Origin: Emticicia oligotrophica DSM 17448
Lineage (GTDB): Bacteria; Bacteroidota; Bacteroidia; Cytophagales; Spirosomataceae
Reading direction: 5' to 3'
Assembly (NCBI RefSeq): GCF_000263195.1
Contig: NC_018748.1
Location: forward strand, 930,001-994,000
DNA length: 64,000 nt
Made by a program: the position numbers and the translations under genes
In this document: in pieces, positions 36,839-45,583 of the stretch
Layout of the letters: each line of letters begins with the position of its first letter
How positions within the stretch are numbered: position 1 is the stretch's first letter
Notes under the pieces: generated by a model
The model's input: only the letters and a program-made list of their open reading frames with translations
Told to the model about the DNA's origin: nothing
Database searches by the model: none

Positions 36839-38251
36839 TTACAATACTCGACGTAAGTTTGCTGGTAAAATACCCAAAATTTCACGGTATTTTGCAACTG
36901 TTCGGCGAGCAATTTGGTAACCACGCTTTGATAACAACTCTGTTAGTTGAAAATCATTGAACGGTTTATTTTTATCTTCATTCAAAATAAGTTCCTCTAA
37001 AACCAACTGAATCTGTCGGTTTGAAACCTCTTCACCATCATGCGTTTTTACCCCCTCTGTAAATATATCTTTCAGATGAATAATTCCAAATGGTGTTTGG
37101 GCGTATTTGCCACTTGTTACTCTCGAAACAGTTGAAATATCCATTTTTATTTGCTCAGCAATATCCTGCAAAATCATTGGTTTAAGCAAGCGAATATTTC
37201 CAGTAGAAAAGAAATCTCGTTGAATTTTCACGATTGCTTTGATTGTTTTCAACATAGTATTTTCTCTTTGCTGAATTGCTTCAATAAGCCAATTTGCGGC
37301 ATTAATTTTAGCATTTAAGTAGCTATTGACCTCCTTTGAGCCACCTACCAAAGAATCAGTGTAAGATTTATTAATACTCAATGCTGGAATACCTCGGCTA
37401 TTTAATGATACATCGACACTTTCGCCTTCAACCATTACAATATAATCAGGAATTACATTGTCTTTAACCAACAACGAAGAATTTACCTGCCCACCTACTA
37501 CTGGTTGTGGATTTAGGCTAGCAATTAGAGCAACCGCTTCTTTGATTTCATCGGAGCTAAACGCACAAACCTTTTTCAGTTTATCATAATTGTGCGTGGC
37601 CAATTCTTCGAAGTGTTCCTTCACAATTATTTGTGCAATAGCGGCAATTGGATGTGTATTTCTTTCTAACTGTACTAATAAGCACTCCTGCAAGCCCTTA
37701 GTTCCTAAGCCTAAAGGCTGTATTTTACGCAAAATATCTACTAAATAGGCTACTTCTGACTCATCAACAAAAGTCCCGCTCGAAAACGATACATCGTCTG
37801 TCAAGGCATCAAGTTCAACTTGTAAATAGCCCTCATCGGTTAGTGAATCAACAATATAGTCAGCTAAAAAACGTTGGCGGTCGGTTTCAATAAATAAATA
37901 AAATTGTTCTTTCACCTCATCTCTCCAACTAACGCTTTCGGTAAGTATTGGTATAAGGAAACTTTCATCTTCTGAATAATTACTAACACGCGTACGATAA
38001 TCGGGTATGTTATCATCACTAAACTCATCCCAATCCATGTAATCTTGTGTACGGTCTTCTGTATTATTCAGTAAATTATCTTCTAGGTATTCATCAGCTT
38101 GACTTCCTTCTTCTAATACAGGGTTTTCCTCCAATTCATTTTTTATGTACTGCTCAAGTTCGAGGGCATTCAATTGAAAAAAATTCAGTAATTGAATCTG
38201 TGTGGGTGAAATCTTGAGTGTCTGTTTGTGTGATTGGACTAAATTAAGCAT
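36839..38251 (-). CDS. rpoN: RNA polymerase sigma-54 factor
   Basis: 470 residues. The activator-interacting N-terminus (HKQTLKISPTQIQLLNFFQL and ELEQYIKNELEENPVLE) is followed by an acidic linker, a core-binding domain (GLQECLLVQLERN, CAFSSDEI, SLNPQPV) and the DNA-binding domain with helix-turn-helix (MDISTVSRVTSGKYAQTPFG) and the RpoN box ARRTVAKYRE in the last 25 residues. It directs polymerase to -24/-12 promoters and needs an AAA+ activator, which is encoded next. It is the first gene of a five-gene signalling operon, which is not the common lptB-rpoN-hpf context of Proteobacteria. Confidence 0.97.
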   Translation of the reverse strand: MLNLVQSHKQTLKISPTQIQLLNFFQLNALELEQYIKNELEENPVLEEGSQADEYLEDNLLNNTEDRTQDYMDWDEFSDDNIPDYRTRVSNYSEDESFLIPILTESVSWRDEVKEQFYLFIETDRQRFLADYIVDSLTDEGYLQVELDALTDDVSFSSGTFVDESEVAYLVDILRKIQPLGLGTKGLQECLLVQLERNTHPIAAIAQIIVKEHFEELATHNYDKLKKVCAFSSDEIKEAVALIASLNPQPVVGGQVNSSLLVKDNVIPDYIVMVEGESVDVSLNSRGIPALSINKSYTDSLVGGSKEVNSYLNAKINAANWLIEAIQQRENTMLKTIKAIVKIQRDFFSTGNIRLLKPMILQDIAEQIKMDISTVSRVTSGKYAQTPFGIIHLKDIFTEGVKTHDGEEVSNRQIQLVLEELILNEDKNKPFNDFQLTELLSKRGYQIARRTVAKYREILGILPANLRRVL

Positions 38252-38454
38252 AGGAATACTTTTTTAGGAATTACAGTTTTCAAGATATATAAAAAAATAT
38301 ACCCATAAAGACCTGCTTAGGAGCTAAAAACGTTCATATTTACAAAAAAATTATAACGTACAATGACAATATACCTAAAAAGTTGGGTTTTATACGCTTT
38401 CAAAATATGATTGAAAGATAAATATATTTATCAATTGAGTAACACTATCTCAAA

Positions 38455-39912
38455 ATGAAGAATTTTTTCTACAATTTATTGGGCAAAATTTTCCCCAAAA
38501 GTCTGTCATTATTTACTCTCCCCAAAGCTCTTATCAGTTTTGTGCTTTCAATTATCATTAGTATTACCCTCTTAAGTATTTTGATTCTAGTGACCTACGA
38601 TAACTTACAGGAAATGGGAAAACGCACAACCGATGTAGCACATACCTATCAAGTAAGATTTAAAAACAAGGAAGTAATCAAACTCTTAGTTGATGCAGAA
38701 ACAGGACAAAGAGGGTACTTATTAACCAGCAACGAAGATTTTCTTCAACCATATCAAAGTAGCGTCGCGGTACTTGACTCTACAATTATAAACCTTAGCT
38801 CATTATTGAATGATAACAAAACACAATTAAGCCGAATTGATTCCATCCGAAATTTAGCATTACTAAGATTAAAGGCAATGGATACAAATATTCAACGTAT
38901 TCAGAAAGGTCAAACAATTGATACCCTAAAGCTTTATTTAGGAAAATATTACATGAGTAAAATTAGGGATTTAAGTGAAAAAATAGACAAAGACGAAGAG
39001 GAAGTTCTGAGGAATCGAAGTATTCTTCAAAAAAATAGCGATAAACAAATGTCTTATTATTTATTAAGTTTATCGGGAGTAGCCTTGGCATTTTTAGGTA
39101 TATTCTTTCGCTTATTATACATCGAACTTAAACAACGTATTGCTTTCCAAACAGCTCTAGAAAATAAATTGGCCGAGGTAGAACATACCAATGCCGAACT
39201 TGAGCAATTTGCTTATATTACTTCGCATGATTTACAGGAGCCGTTACGTAAAATAAGAGCATTTGGAGAACGTCTGTACACACGCCAAAATAATGAACTC
39301 AGTGAGGAAGCTAAAAATAATATTCAAAAAATAAATCAGTCAGCAATACGAATGCAACAGTTAATCAATGATTTACTAAGCTTTTCTAGAATAGCCAACA
39401 TAAAAGATTATGCCTTCGATGATATTGATTTAAATACTATTTTAAGTGATGCAAAAGAAGATTTTTCGGAATCAATTCTACAAAAAAAAGCCATTATTTA
39501 TAATCAAAATCTACCAACAGTAAAAGGCATTCGCATACAATTAGTTCAACTATTCAATAATCTCATTTCTAACGCACTCAAATATAGCAAATCGGGTATC
39601 AACCCAATCATTGAAATTCGATATCGACAAGTTTTAGGCAAGGATATCACCCAAATAAATGTGGGCGAAGCACAGCAAGAAAAAGTTTATCATAAAATTA
39701 CGTTTATGGATAATGGCATTGGCTTCGAGGAAAAGTATCGCGAAAAGATTTTTACTATTTTCCAGCGTTTGCACAATAAAAACGAATACGAAGGAACGGG
39801 AATTGGCTTAGCAATTTGTCGTAGAATTTTAACTAATCATAATGGATATATAGTGGCAGAAGTAAAAAACGATTATGTAGGTGCAATATTTCATGTATAT
39901 TTGCCCTATTAA
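38455..39912 (+). CDS. CHASE3-domain membrane histidine kinase
   Basis: 485 residues. TM1 ~26-48, a periplasmic CHASE3 domain ~50-195 with its signature LVDAETGQRGYLLT (78-91), TM2 ~201-223, a coiled coil, HisKA with H258 in FAYITSHDLQEPLRK and an ATPase domain (NLISNALKYS, DNGIGFEEKYREKIF, GTGIGLAICRRIL). Its kinase half closely resembles that of the triple-PAS kinase across the divergent region. An Rcp1-like receiver gene follows 16 nt downstream. It presumably reads a periplasmic or membrane signal into the same network. Confidence 0.93.
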   Translation: MKNFFYNLLGKIFPKSLSLFTLPKALISFVLSIIISITLLSILILVTYDNLQEMGKRTTDVAHTYQVRFKNKEVIKLLVDAETGQRGYLLTSNEDFLQPYQSSVAVLDSTIINLSSLLNDNKTQLSRIDSIRNLALLRLKAMDTNIQRIQKGQTIDTLKLYLGKYYMSKIRDLSEKIDKDEEEVLRNRSILQKNSDKQMSYYLLSLSGVALAFLGIFFRLLYIELKQRIAFQTALENKLAEVEHTNAELEQFAYITSHDLQEPLRKIRAFGERLYTRQNNELSEEAKNNIQKINQSAIRMQQLINDLLSFSRIANIKDYAFDDIDLNTILSDAKEDFSESILQKKAIIYNQNLPTVKGIRIQLVQLFNNLISNALKYSKSGINPIIEIRYRQVLGKDITQINVGEAQQEKVYHKITFMDNGIGFEEKYREKIFTIFQRLHNKNEYEGTGIGLAICRRILTNHNGYIVAEVKNDYVGAIFHVYLPY

Positions 39913-39928
39913 TGCTTCCAAACTAATA

Positions 39929-40354
39929 ATGAATCGAAACGCCTCTATTTTAATCTGTGATGATGACGAAGACGACTTGTACCTAGTCAAGTCAATACTA
40001 AATGATACAAAATTCGGTAAGCAAACCATTTATCTTAATAATGGTGCCGATTTGCTTGAATACCTACACAGCCATACAAAAGAAACTTCTATTGGCTTGA
40101 TTTTACTTGACTTAAACATGCCCAAAGTTGATGGAAGAGAAATACTAAAAATAATTAAAACGAATCCTGAGTTTAGAAAAATTCCAGTAATAATCCTAAC
40201 GACCTCAAACTCTCCTCAAGATATTGATAAATGCTATGAATTGGGAGCAAACTGTTATATGACCAAACCTTCATCTTACGAAGGATTGGATGATGCTATT
40301 AAAACCCTCAGCAAATTTTGGTTAGAACTAAGTCATTTACCCATAAAAAAATAA
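39929..40354 (+). CDS. Single-domain Rcp1-like response regulator
   Basis: 141 residues from the ATG at 39929, which avoids overlap with the kinase gene and begins MNRNASILICDDDEDD. Phospho-acceptor D61 in LILLDLNMPKVDGRE, TTS and K in MTKPS. No output domain. It is a clear paralogue of the receiver encoded at 32867-33325, sharing LDLNMPK-DGRE and the C-terminal FWLELSHLP / YWLDIVQLP, and is likely the direct target of the CHASE3 kinase. Confidence 0.9.
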   Translation: MNRNASILICDDDEDDLYLVKSILNDTKFGKQTIYLNNGADLLEYLHSHTKETSIGLILLDLNMPKVDGREILKIIKTNPEFRKIPVIILTTSNSPQDIDKCYELGANCYMTKPSSYEGLDDAIKTLSKFWLELSHLPIKK

Positions 40355-40510
40355 AGGCGAAGTTCAATCATTTCTAAAAATCAACTATAAAGTCATTGTT
40401 AAGCTTTCCCATACAATTTTAAAAGTATGAATGTTAGTCTTTATCAAAAAACAGGTGTGGCATGATTTTTTGGTTTAAATAAACGATGTTTCTATAATAG
40501 ACATCTATAT

Positions 40511-40562
40511 TATTTCTAAATAAATAATTGTTTATCTGACATGAGATAAATAATTAGAAATA
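40511..40562. repeat. AT-rich inverted repeat upstream of the last receiver gene
   Basis: AATTGTTTATCT and AGATAAATAATT flank GACATG (12 nt arms, one G-T pair). An outer ATTTCTAA/TTAGAAAT pair extends it with a 7-nt bulge. Without a T run it is more likely an operator or RNA fold than a terminator. It lies ~45-95 nt before the ATG at 40605 in a 250-nt gap that holds nothing else recognisable. Confidence 0.4.
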
Positions 40563-40604
40563 ACCAACATTAAATGACTATTTCTATATAAAAGCACTAC
40601 AGAA

Positions 40605-40970
40605 ATGAACAAGGATGGCATTAAAAAACACTATCCGAAGGCCTTGATTATAGATGATGAATTAGACACTTGTCTGCTGCTTGGAATGCTTCTTAAAAAA
40701 TTTGGTATTCCTTCCTTAAAAGTACATTCATTGGCCGAAGGGTATGAAATGATAACTACAGAAAAACCAGAGTTGATTTTTTTGGATAATAATCTACCTG
40801 ATGGAACTGGCATTGAACGAATTACCTCATTTAGGAAACAGTTACCAAATTCAAAATTGGTAATGATTACAGCTATTAGTTCGCTTCGAGAGCAAGCTTT
40901 AACATTAGGTGTCGATGGTTTTATCGAAAAACCGTTAGATATTAAGAAAATAGAGAATGTATTAAGGTAA
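40605..40970 (+). CDS. Single-domain response regulator (NtrC-receiver-like)
   Basis: 121 residues, a receiver only. Acidic IIDDE (15-19), phospho-acceptor D61 in LIFLDNNLPDGTG, MITA and K in IEKPL. Its sequence is closer to NtrC-type receivers than to the two Rcp1-like proteins nearby, so it is a third kind of stand-alone receiver in the island. It is separated by 250 nt from the preceding receiver and likely has its own control. It may act as a phosphate sink or protein-binding switch. Confidence 0.85.
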   Translation: MNKDGIKKHYPKALIIDDELDTCLLLGMLLKKFGIPSLKVHSLAEGYEMITTEKPELIFLDNNLPDGTGIERITSFRKQLPNSKLVMITAISSLREQALTLGVDGFIEKPLDIKKIENVLR

Positions 40971-41331
40971 TCTTTATTTTCTTGTAATTGCTATTTTTCA
41001 TGAATAATGTACCATACTCCCCCAATGATAATTTCTGGGAAAGCTCAGGCAGAAATTTTGATAATGACATGATTTAATTCTACTCTTTTACTTGCTACTT
41101 TCAGCAGCTAATTATTTAATCAAAAAATCATTTTACCTTCTATTAGTATATTTTGAATATTTTCCTTTCTAATGGATTTTCAAATATCCACTAATAACTT
41201 AGCCAATCATCTACCAACACACTTAATAGCTATTATTCTATTCTGAAAAACAAAAAAAGCTACGCAAACGCATAGCTTTTTCCCACTTTTACCTATTATA
41301 TATACTTAAAAACAACCACTTACTCTTCTGT
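40971..41331. other. Gene-free stretch
   Basis: 361 bases between the receiver gene and the convergent lipoprotein gene. It holds a terminator at 41252-41281 and a 25-codon open frame (41000-41077) with no visible ribosome site. I see no RNA gene, repeat or recognisable remnant. Confidence 0.6.
41252..41281. terminator. Intrinsic terminator, bidirectional
   Basis: AAAAAAGCTA-C-GC and GC-A-TAGCTTTTT around AAAC. A and T runs on both sides let it serve both convergent genes. Confidence 0.75.
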
Positions 41332-41790
41332 CTAATCTTCTATTTTTTCTTGCATGGCATCAATCTTACCATTGAGCTCTTTTTTAAACTGTTTCCAATC
41401 GCGTTTAATATCTTTACCGATTTCGGACATATCGTTATCTAATTCTTGCAAATTCTCATTCAGCTTATTTCGCTTTTTTTCTAACTTAATTTTTTCTTTA
41501 TTAGAAGCTTTTTCAATTTTTGCATCCAACTCTTCTAAGTCTTTCTTAATCTTATTACGCTTTTCTTCGATTTTTATTTTAAGCTCTTTTCGAGAGGCCT
41601 CTACTGCTTCGGTGGTTTCGTTGGCGGCATCTTTTACTGCCGTTGCCGTATTATCGGTTGCTTTTTCTATTTTTTCTTGTGCATCTTGTAAATCATCAGC
41701 AACTTCGTGTTTTTCACTGTGAGAACAGCTTGCCAACGTAAAAACTCCAATTGCATAAGCAAAGGCAATAACTTTAATTGATTTGTTCAT
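41332..41790 (-). CDS. Helical coiled-coil lipoprotein
   Basis: 152 residues. Lipoprotein signal ending FTLASC with C22 as the lipidated residue. The mature part is one long charged helix, rich in Lys and Glu, with heptad-like repeats (KIEEKRNKIKKDLEELDAKI and LEKKRNKLNENLQELDNDMS), resembling apolipoprotein- or YtxH-like amphipathic proteins. It probably lines a membrane or forms a periplasmic coiled coil. No domain of known function; stress-related small lipoproteins look like this. Monocistronic. Confidence 0.65.
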   Translation of the reverse strand: MNKSIKVIAFAYAIGVFTLASCSHSEKHEVADDLQDAQEKIEKATDNTATAVKDAANETTEAVEASRKELKIKIEEKRNKIKKDLEELDAKIEKASNKEKIKLEKKRNKLNENLQELDNDMSEIGKDIKRDWKQFKKELNGKIDAMQEKIED

Positions 41791-42007
41791 TGTCTTTTGT
41801 TTTAGGTTTAGTACTAATTTTTTTAATTTTTAGTGCCTAAGTACAAATGGTGCTACCATAAAAGCGAAAATTTTGTACCACACTTAATATTCTATAATGA
41901 TGAGTAATTTAGGGAAATATTTTCTACACTTAGACCATAAAATACCCCAATTACCTATGCTTAATAATAAAACTTCCACATTTCACACTTAAAATAAGTC
42001 AATCCCA

Positions 42008-42019
42008 GATAACGTTATC
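42008..42019. promoter_or_regulatory. Possible operator palindrome upstream of a TonB receptor
   Basis: Perfect 12-bp palindrome GATAACGTTATC, 40 nt before the receptor ATG. Could bind a dimeric regulator; no matching second site was found in the window. Confidence 0.25.
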
Positions 42020-42058
42020 AAGATAGCATCACACATTCATCAAGACTGAAAGCCTTTT

Positions 42059-44497
42059 ATGCAGAAAAAAAATTTACTAATTCTATTTTTACTTTTTTCA
42101 TTACTTGAAACGGCATTTGCTCAGAAAAGTCACACCATTAGTGGTTTTATTCGAGAAAAAGGTAGTAAAGAGCAGTTGATTGGAGTAAATATTTATATTC
42201 CCAATTCAAATATTGGCACTACCTCCAACACTTATGGTTTCTACTCACTTACTATCCCTGCCCGCGATTCACTCACCTTAGTTTTTTCGTTTGTGGGTTA
42301 TCACCAGGTTATCAAAAAATTATGTTTTCGAAAAGATATTGAACAAAATATTGAACTCGAATCAGCCAATCAACTCGCTGAAGTCACAGTTTCGGCCAAA
42401 CGCCAAGAAGACCGTGTAAGTGATAGCCCGCAAATGAGTGTGATTGAATTGCCCATTAATCAAATAAAAAAAATTCCGACACTACTCGGAGAAAAAGATG
42501 TTTTAAAGGTTTTGCAACTCATGCCCGGCGTGCAAAAAGGTTCAGAGGGTCAAGCAGGTATTTATGTTCGTGGGGGTGGCCCCGACCAAAATCTTATTAT
42601 TCTTGATGATGCAGTGGTTTATAATGCGAATCACCTTTTTGGATTTTTCTCGACTTTCAATGGCGATGCACTCAAAAGCGTTGAACTTACGAAGGCGGGC
42701 TTTCCTGCTCGATTTGGCGGAAGGCTTTCATCGGTCATTGAACTCAATATGAAAGATGGCAATAAAGAAAAACTAGAAGGTGAAGGAGGAATTGGCTTAA
42801 TTTCTTCCAGATTAGTGCTCGATGGCCCTATTCGATTGAAAAAAAATGCTCCTGCAAAAGCTTCGTTTTTGGTTTCTGGGCGTCGAACCTACTTAGATGC
42901 TATTACCCGTCCGATTTTAGCGGCTCGTCAAGCTGGAAGCGATGAAACACAAACAGGCGGTTATTTTTTTCAAGATTTCAATGCCAAACTCAACTACGAA
43001 ATTAGCAACAAAGACAAAGTATATTTAAGCGGATATTTCGGAAAAGATAAATTCAATGCCATTGGAAAAACGCCTACTAGCTCAAATGAAGGAGGAATAA
43101 ATTGGGGTAACTATACCACTACATTCAGATGGAATCATCTCTTCAGTCAGAAACTTTTTAGCAATACTTCCTTGATTTTAAGTAATTATCAATTCAATAT
43201 TGAGGCTAAAGAATCAAGTATTAATACAACTACAAATGTCACACGGAATTATCAGTTAGCATACCAATCGGGTATTCGGGATTATTCCTTTAAATACGAT
43301 TTCGACTTTTTCCCGAACCAATTTCACGCCATTAAATTTGGTTTACAATCAATTTTCCACCGATTTACACCAAGTGCAATTATCTTAAGAGATACTCAAC
43401 GACAACTAAGCGAAAACAGAGCAACGCCTATCAATACAATTGAGTCGGGAGTGTATATTGAAGATGTTTGGCAACCTATTAGTAAACTAAAATTCAATGT
43501 AGGGCTAAGAATTAGCCATTACAAAACCGATTCAACTTACTATCTCCGACCTGAGCCACGGGTGGCAATGGCCTATAAAATCAATAAAGATTTGGCTCTA
43601 AAGGCATCATTCGCCCAAATGAACCAATACATTCATTTGCTTTCAAATACAGGCCTTGGTTTACCAACCGATTTGTGGGTGCCCGCCACCAATCGAATTG
43701 CTCCACAAAACTCCAAACAATGGGCAATCGGCCTTGCACAAGACCTTGATAAACAAGGCTTAACACTTACGCTTGAGAGCTATTATAAACGAATGGATAA
43801 CATTGTGAGCTACAAGGAAGGAGCCAGTTTTCTGAGTTTAAATTCGCCAAATGGGGCCGCACAGGAAGATTGGCAATCAAAAATTATTGATGGAAATGGT
43901 TATTCTTATGGTGTTGAGTTTTTGGTACAAAAAAAGGTTGGTCGTTTTTCGGGTTGGGTTGGATACACTTGGTCGAAAACACGTTGGAAATTTGCAGAAC
44001 TAAATTTTGGACAAGCATTTTACCCAAGATATGACCGCCGACACGATGCTTCGGTAGTAGGGATTTATGAACTTAGTAAAAGAATTACATTGTCGGCCAC
44101 GTGGGTTTATGGTACGGGCAATGCCCTTACGATTCCGGTGGCTGAATATGTTGGTTATTATTCTACGGTTTCTCAAAACAATGGCACAATCAACTGGCGT
44201 TCTTTTCGGGTAAATGAATATGGCGAAAAAAATAGTTTTCGAGCAGAGCCTTATCACCGTTTAGATGTAGGCTTACAATTTCACAAGAAAATGCGTCGCC
44301 ACGAAAGAACTTGGGACTTTAGTTTTTATAATGTATATAATCGAAAGAATCCATTCTTTTACATAGTTGGCTCGAACCTCCAAAACAACAGTCTTTTCGG
44401 TGGTATTCCTACTAGAGGTGAAGGAGAAAAATTGGTACTCAAACGCTATTCGCTTTTTCCTTTTATCCCATCATTTAGTTATAATTTCAAATTCTGA
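42059..44497 (+). CDS. TonB-dependent receptor (DUF4249-associated type)
   Basis: 812 residues. Signal peptide (LLILFLLFSLLETAFAQ), then a carboxypeptidase-regulatory-like domain (~24-110: ISGFIREKGSKEQLIGVNIY), plug (~125-235: LPTLLGEKDVLKVLQLMPGVQ-like segment, GIYVRGGGPDQNLIILDD, GGRLSSVIELNMKDG) and a beta barrel ending with the aromatic PSFSYNFKF. The barrel family (outer membrane receptor with RGGGPDQNL) regularly occurs with a DUF4249 lipoprotein, which is encoded 12 nt downstream. The pair should form an outer-membrane uptake unit; substrate unknown. Confidence 0.9.
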   Translation: MQKKNLLILFLLFSLLETAFAQKSHTISGFIREKGSKEQLIGVNIYIPNSNIGTTSNTYGFYSLTIPARDSLTLVFSFVGYHQVIKKLCFRKDIEQNIELESANQLAEVTVSAKRQEDRVSDSPQMSVIELPINQIKKIPTLLGEKDVLKVLQLMPGVQKGSEGQAGIYVRGGGPDQNLIILDDAVVYNANHLFGFFSTFNGDALKSVELTKAGFPARFGGRLSSVIELNMKDGNKEKLEGEGGIGLISSRLVLDGPIRLKKNAPAKASFLVSGRRTYLDAITRPILAARQAGSDETQTGGYFFQDFNAKLNYEISNKDKVYLSGYFGKDKFNAIGKTPTSSNEGGINWGNYTTTFRWNHLFSQKLFSNTSLILSNYQFNIEAKESSINTTTNVTRNYQLAYQSGIRDYSFKYDFDFFPNQFHAIKFGLQSIFHRFTPSAIILRDTQRQLSENRATPINTIESGVYIEDVWQPISKLKFNVGLRISHYKTDSTYYLRPEPRVAMAYKINKDLALKASFAQMNQYIHLLSNTGLGLPTDLWVPATNRIAPQNSKQWAIGLAQDLDKQGLTLTLESYYKRMDNIVSYKEGASFLSLNSPNGAAQEDWQSKIIDGNGYSYGVEFLVQKKVGRFSGWVGYTWSKTRWKFAELNFGQAFYPRYDRRHDASVVGIYELSKRITLSATWVYGTGNALTIPVAEYVGYYSTVSQNNGTINWRSFRVNEYGEKNSFRAEPYHRLDVGLQFHKKMRRHERTWDFSFYNVYNRKNPFFYIVGSNLQNNSLFGGIPTRGEGEKLVLKRYSLFPFIPSFSYNFKF

Positions 44498-44509
44498 ATT
44501 GCTTGATTC

Positions 44510-45532
44510 ATGAAAAATATATTACTTAAATTTATCCTCGTACTATCAAGCTTACACTTTTGGGCTTGTGAAACCATTGTTGATGATATTCCACTAAGTC
44601 GATTCCCAGAGATAAAAGAAAAATTAGTTATGAACTCTTTTATTTCGCCCCAAGATACAGTTATTTATGTTCGACTAACACTATCTTCTCCCCTATTTGG
44701 AGCATATAAGCCTCTGGTTTTCAATAACTTTAATACTTCAGATACAACTACCCAAAATATAGATGCTTTAGTTGCTGATGCTACTGTCACGATTAGTAAT
44801 GGCAATCAAACTGCCACAATTCCTTATAATAAAACTAATTATTTATACGCTCTACCTACTACTATTTTCAAAATTGAAGCGGGTAAAACCTATACGCTTA
44901 AAGCCATCACTAAAAACCATCGAGTAGAAGCAAGCACCACCATTCCACTACAGAAAGTACCAATTGAATCATTCGAAACTAATCCAACTTCTCGACTAGC
45001 CAACTTTCAATCGGCACAGTTAGGCCCACAAACCGATACAGTAAAGGGTGTAGAATTTGTATTTCGCTGGAAAGATTTACCTAATCAAAAAAACTACTAT
45101 AAAATTGGGGGGTATTTAGATTACTATTATGAAGTACCTACTATTCGGAGTAATCGGCTTACTTATCTAACCCGTAGAAGTATTACAGTAGCTAATCTAT
45201 CTGACCAGCGAGCATATTTCAATGACGCTAATGAAGATGGTAGTCTGATGGTAACCTTAAAAAGTGCAGTTTATAGAAGTTTAGGGCTTTCAGCTATTTC
45301 TTTCAATGGCAAAACCTACCGTAATAGGCCTTCTCCTTTAGGTGCAAAACTAATACTCGAATTAGGCAACCTCAGCAAAGAATTTTATGATTACCACACA
45401 ACACTATTTAGGTCGAATGATGTAGAAGATAATCCATTTGCGGAAGCCGTACCAGTTTATACCAACGTAAAAAATGGTTTGGGGTGTTTTGCGGGTTATA
45501 ATCGTACGCAGTTATTTATCACATTAGAGTAA
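44510..45532 (+). CDS. DUF4249 family lipoprotein
   Basis: 340 residues. Lipobox LHFWAC with C20. The N-terminal beta domain (~30-150: KEKLVMNSFISPQDTVIYVR, VADATVTISNG, YTLKAITKNH) and the C-terminal FAEAVPVYTNVKNGLGCFAG are typical of DUF4249. These proteins are thought to be the surface-exposed partner of their TonB receptor, as SusD is for SusC, but structure and ligand are not established. It is co-transcribed with the receptor (12 nt gap); the dipeptidase follows 51 nt later. Confidence 0.88.
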   Translation: MKNILLKFILVLSSLHFWACETIVDDIPLSRFPEIKEKLVMNSFISPQDTVIYVRLTLSSPLFGAYKPLVFNNFNTSDTTTQNIDALVADATVTISNGNQTATIPYNKTNYLYALPTTIFKIEAGKTYTLKAITKNHRVEASTTIPLQKVPIESFETNPTSRLANFQSAQLGPQTDTVKGVEFVFRWKDLPNQKNYYKIGGYLDYYYEVPTIRSNRLTYLTRRSITVANLSDQRAYFNDANEDGSLMVTLKSAVYRSLGLSAISFNGKTYRNRPSPLGAKLILELGNLSKEFYDYHTTLFRSNDVEDNPFAEAVPVYTNVKNGLGCFAGYNRTQLFITLE

Positions 45533-45583
45533 AATCAATGCATATTTTCGTTAATTTCGAGCTTCCTATTCAACAAAAAAATT

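Noticed and set aside
40453-40475. Possible sigma-54 promoter, TGGCATG followed by TTTGG
   Set aside because: The GG-to-GC distance is off by one and the -12 GC is replaced by GG. Tempting only because rpoN is nearby.
41000-41077. 25-codon open frame starting MNNVPYSPNDNFWESSG
   Set aside because: It reads like plausible protein but is very short, has no ribosome site or promoter and no recognised relative.
42008-42019. GATAACGTTATC as a proven operator
   Set aside because: A 12-bp palindrome can occur by chance in 64 kb and no regulator is linked to it; it is kept only as a low-confidence site.
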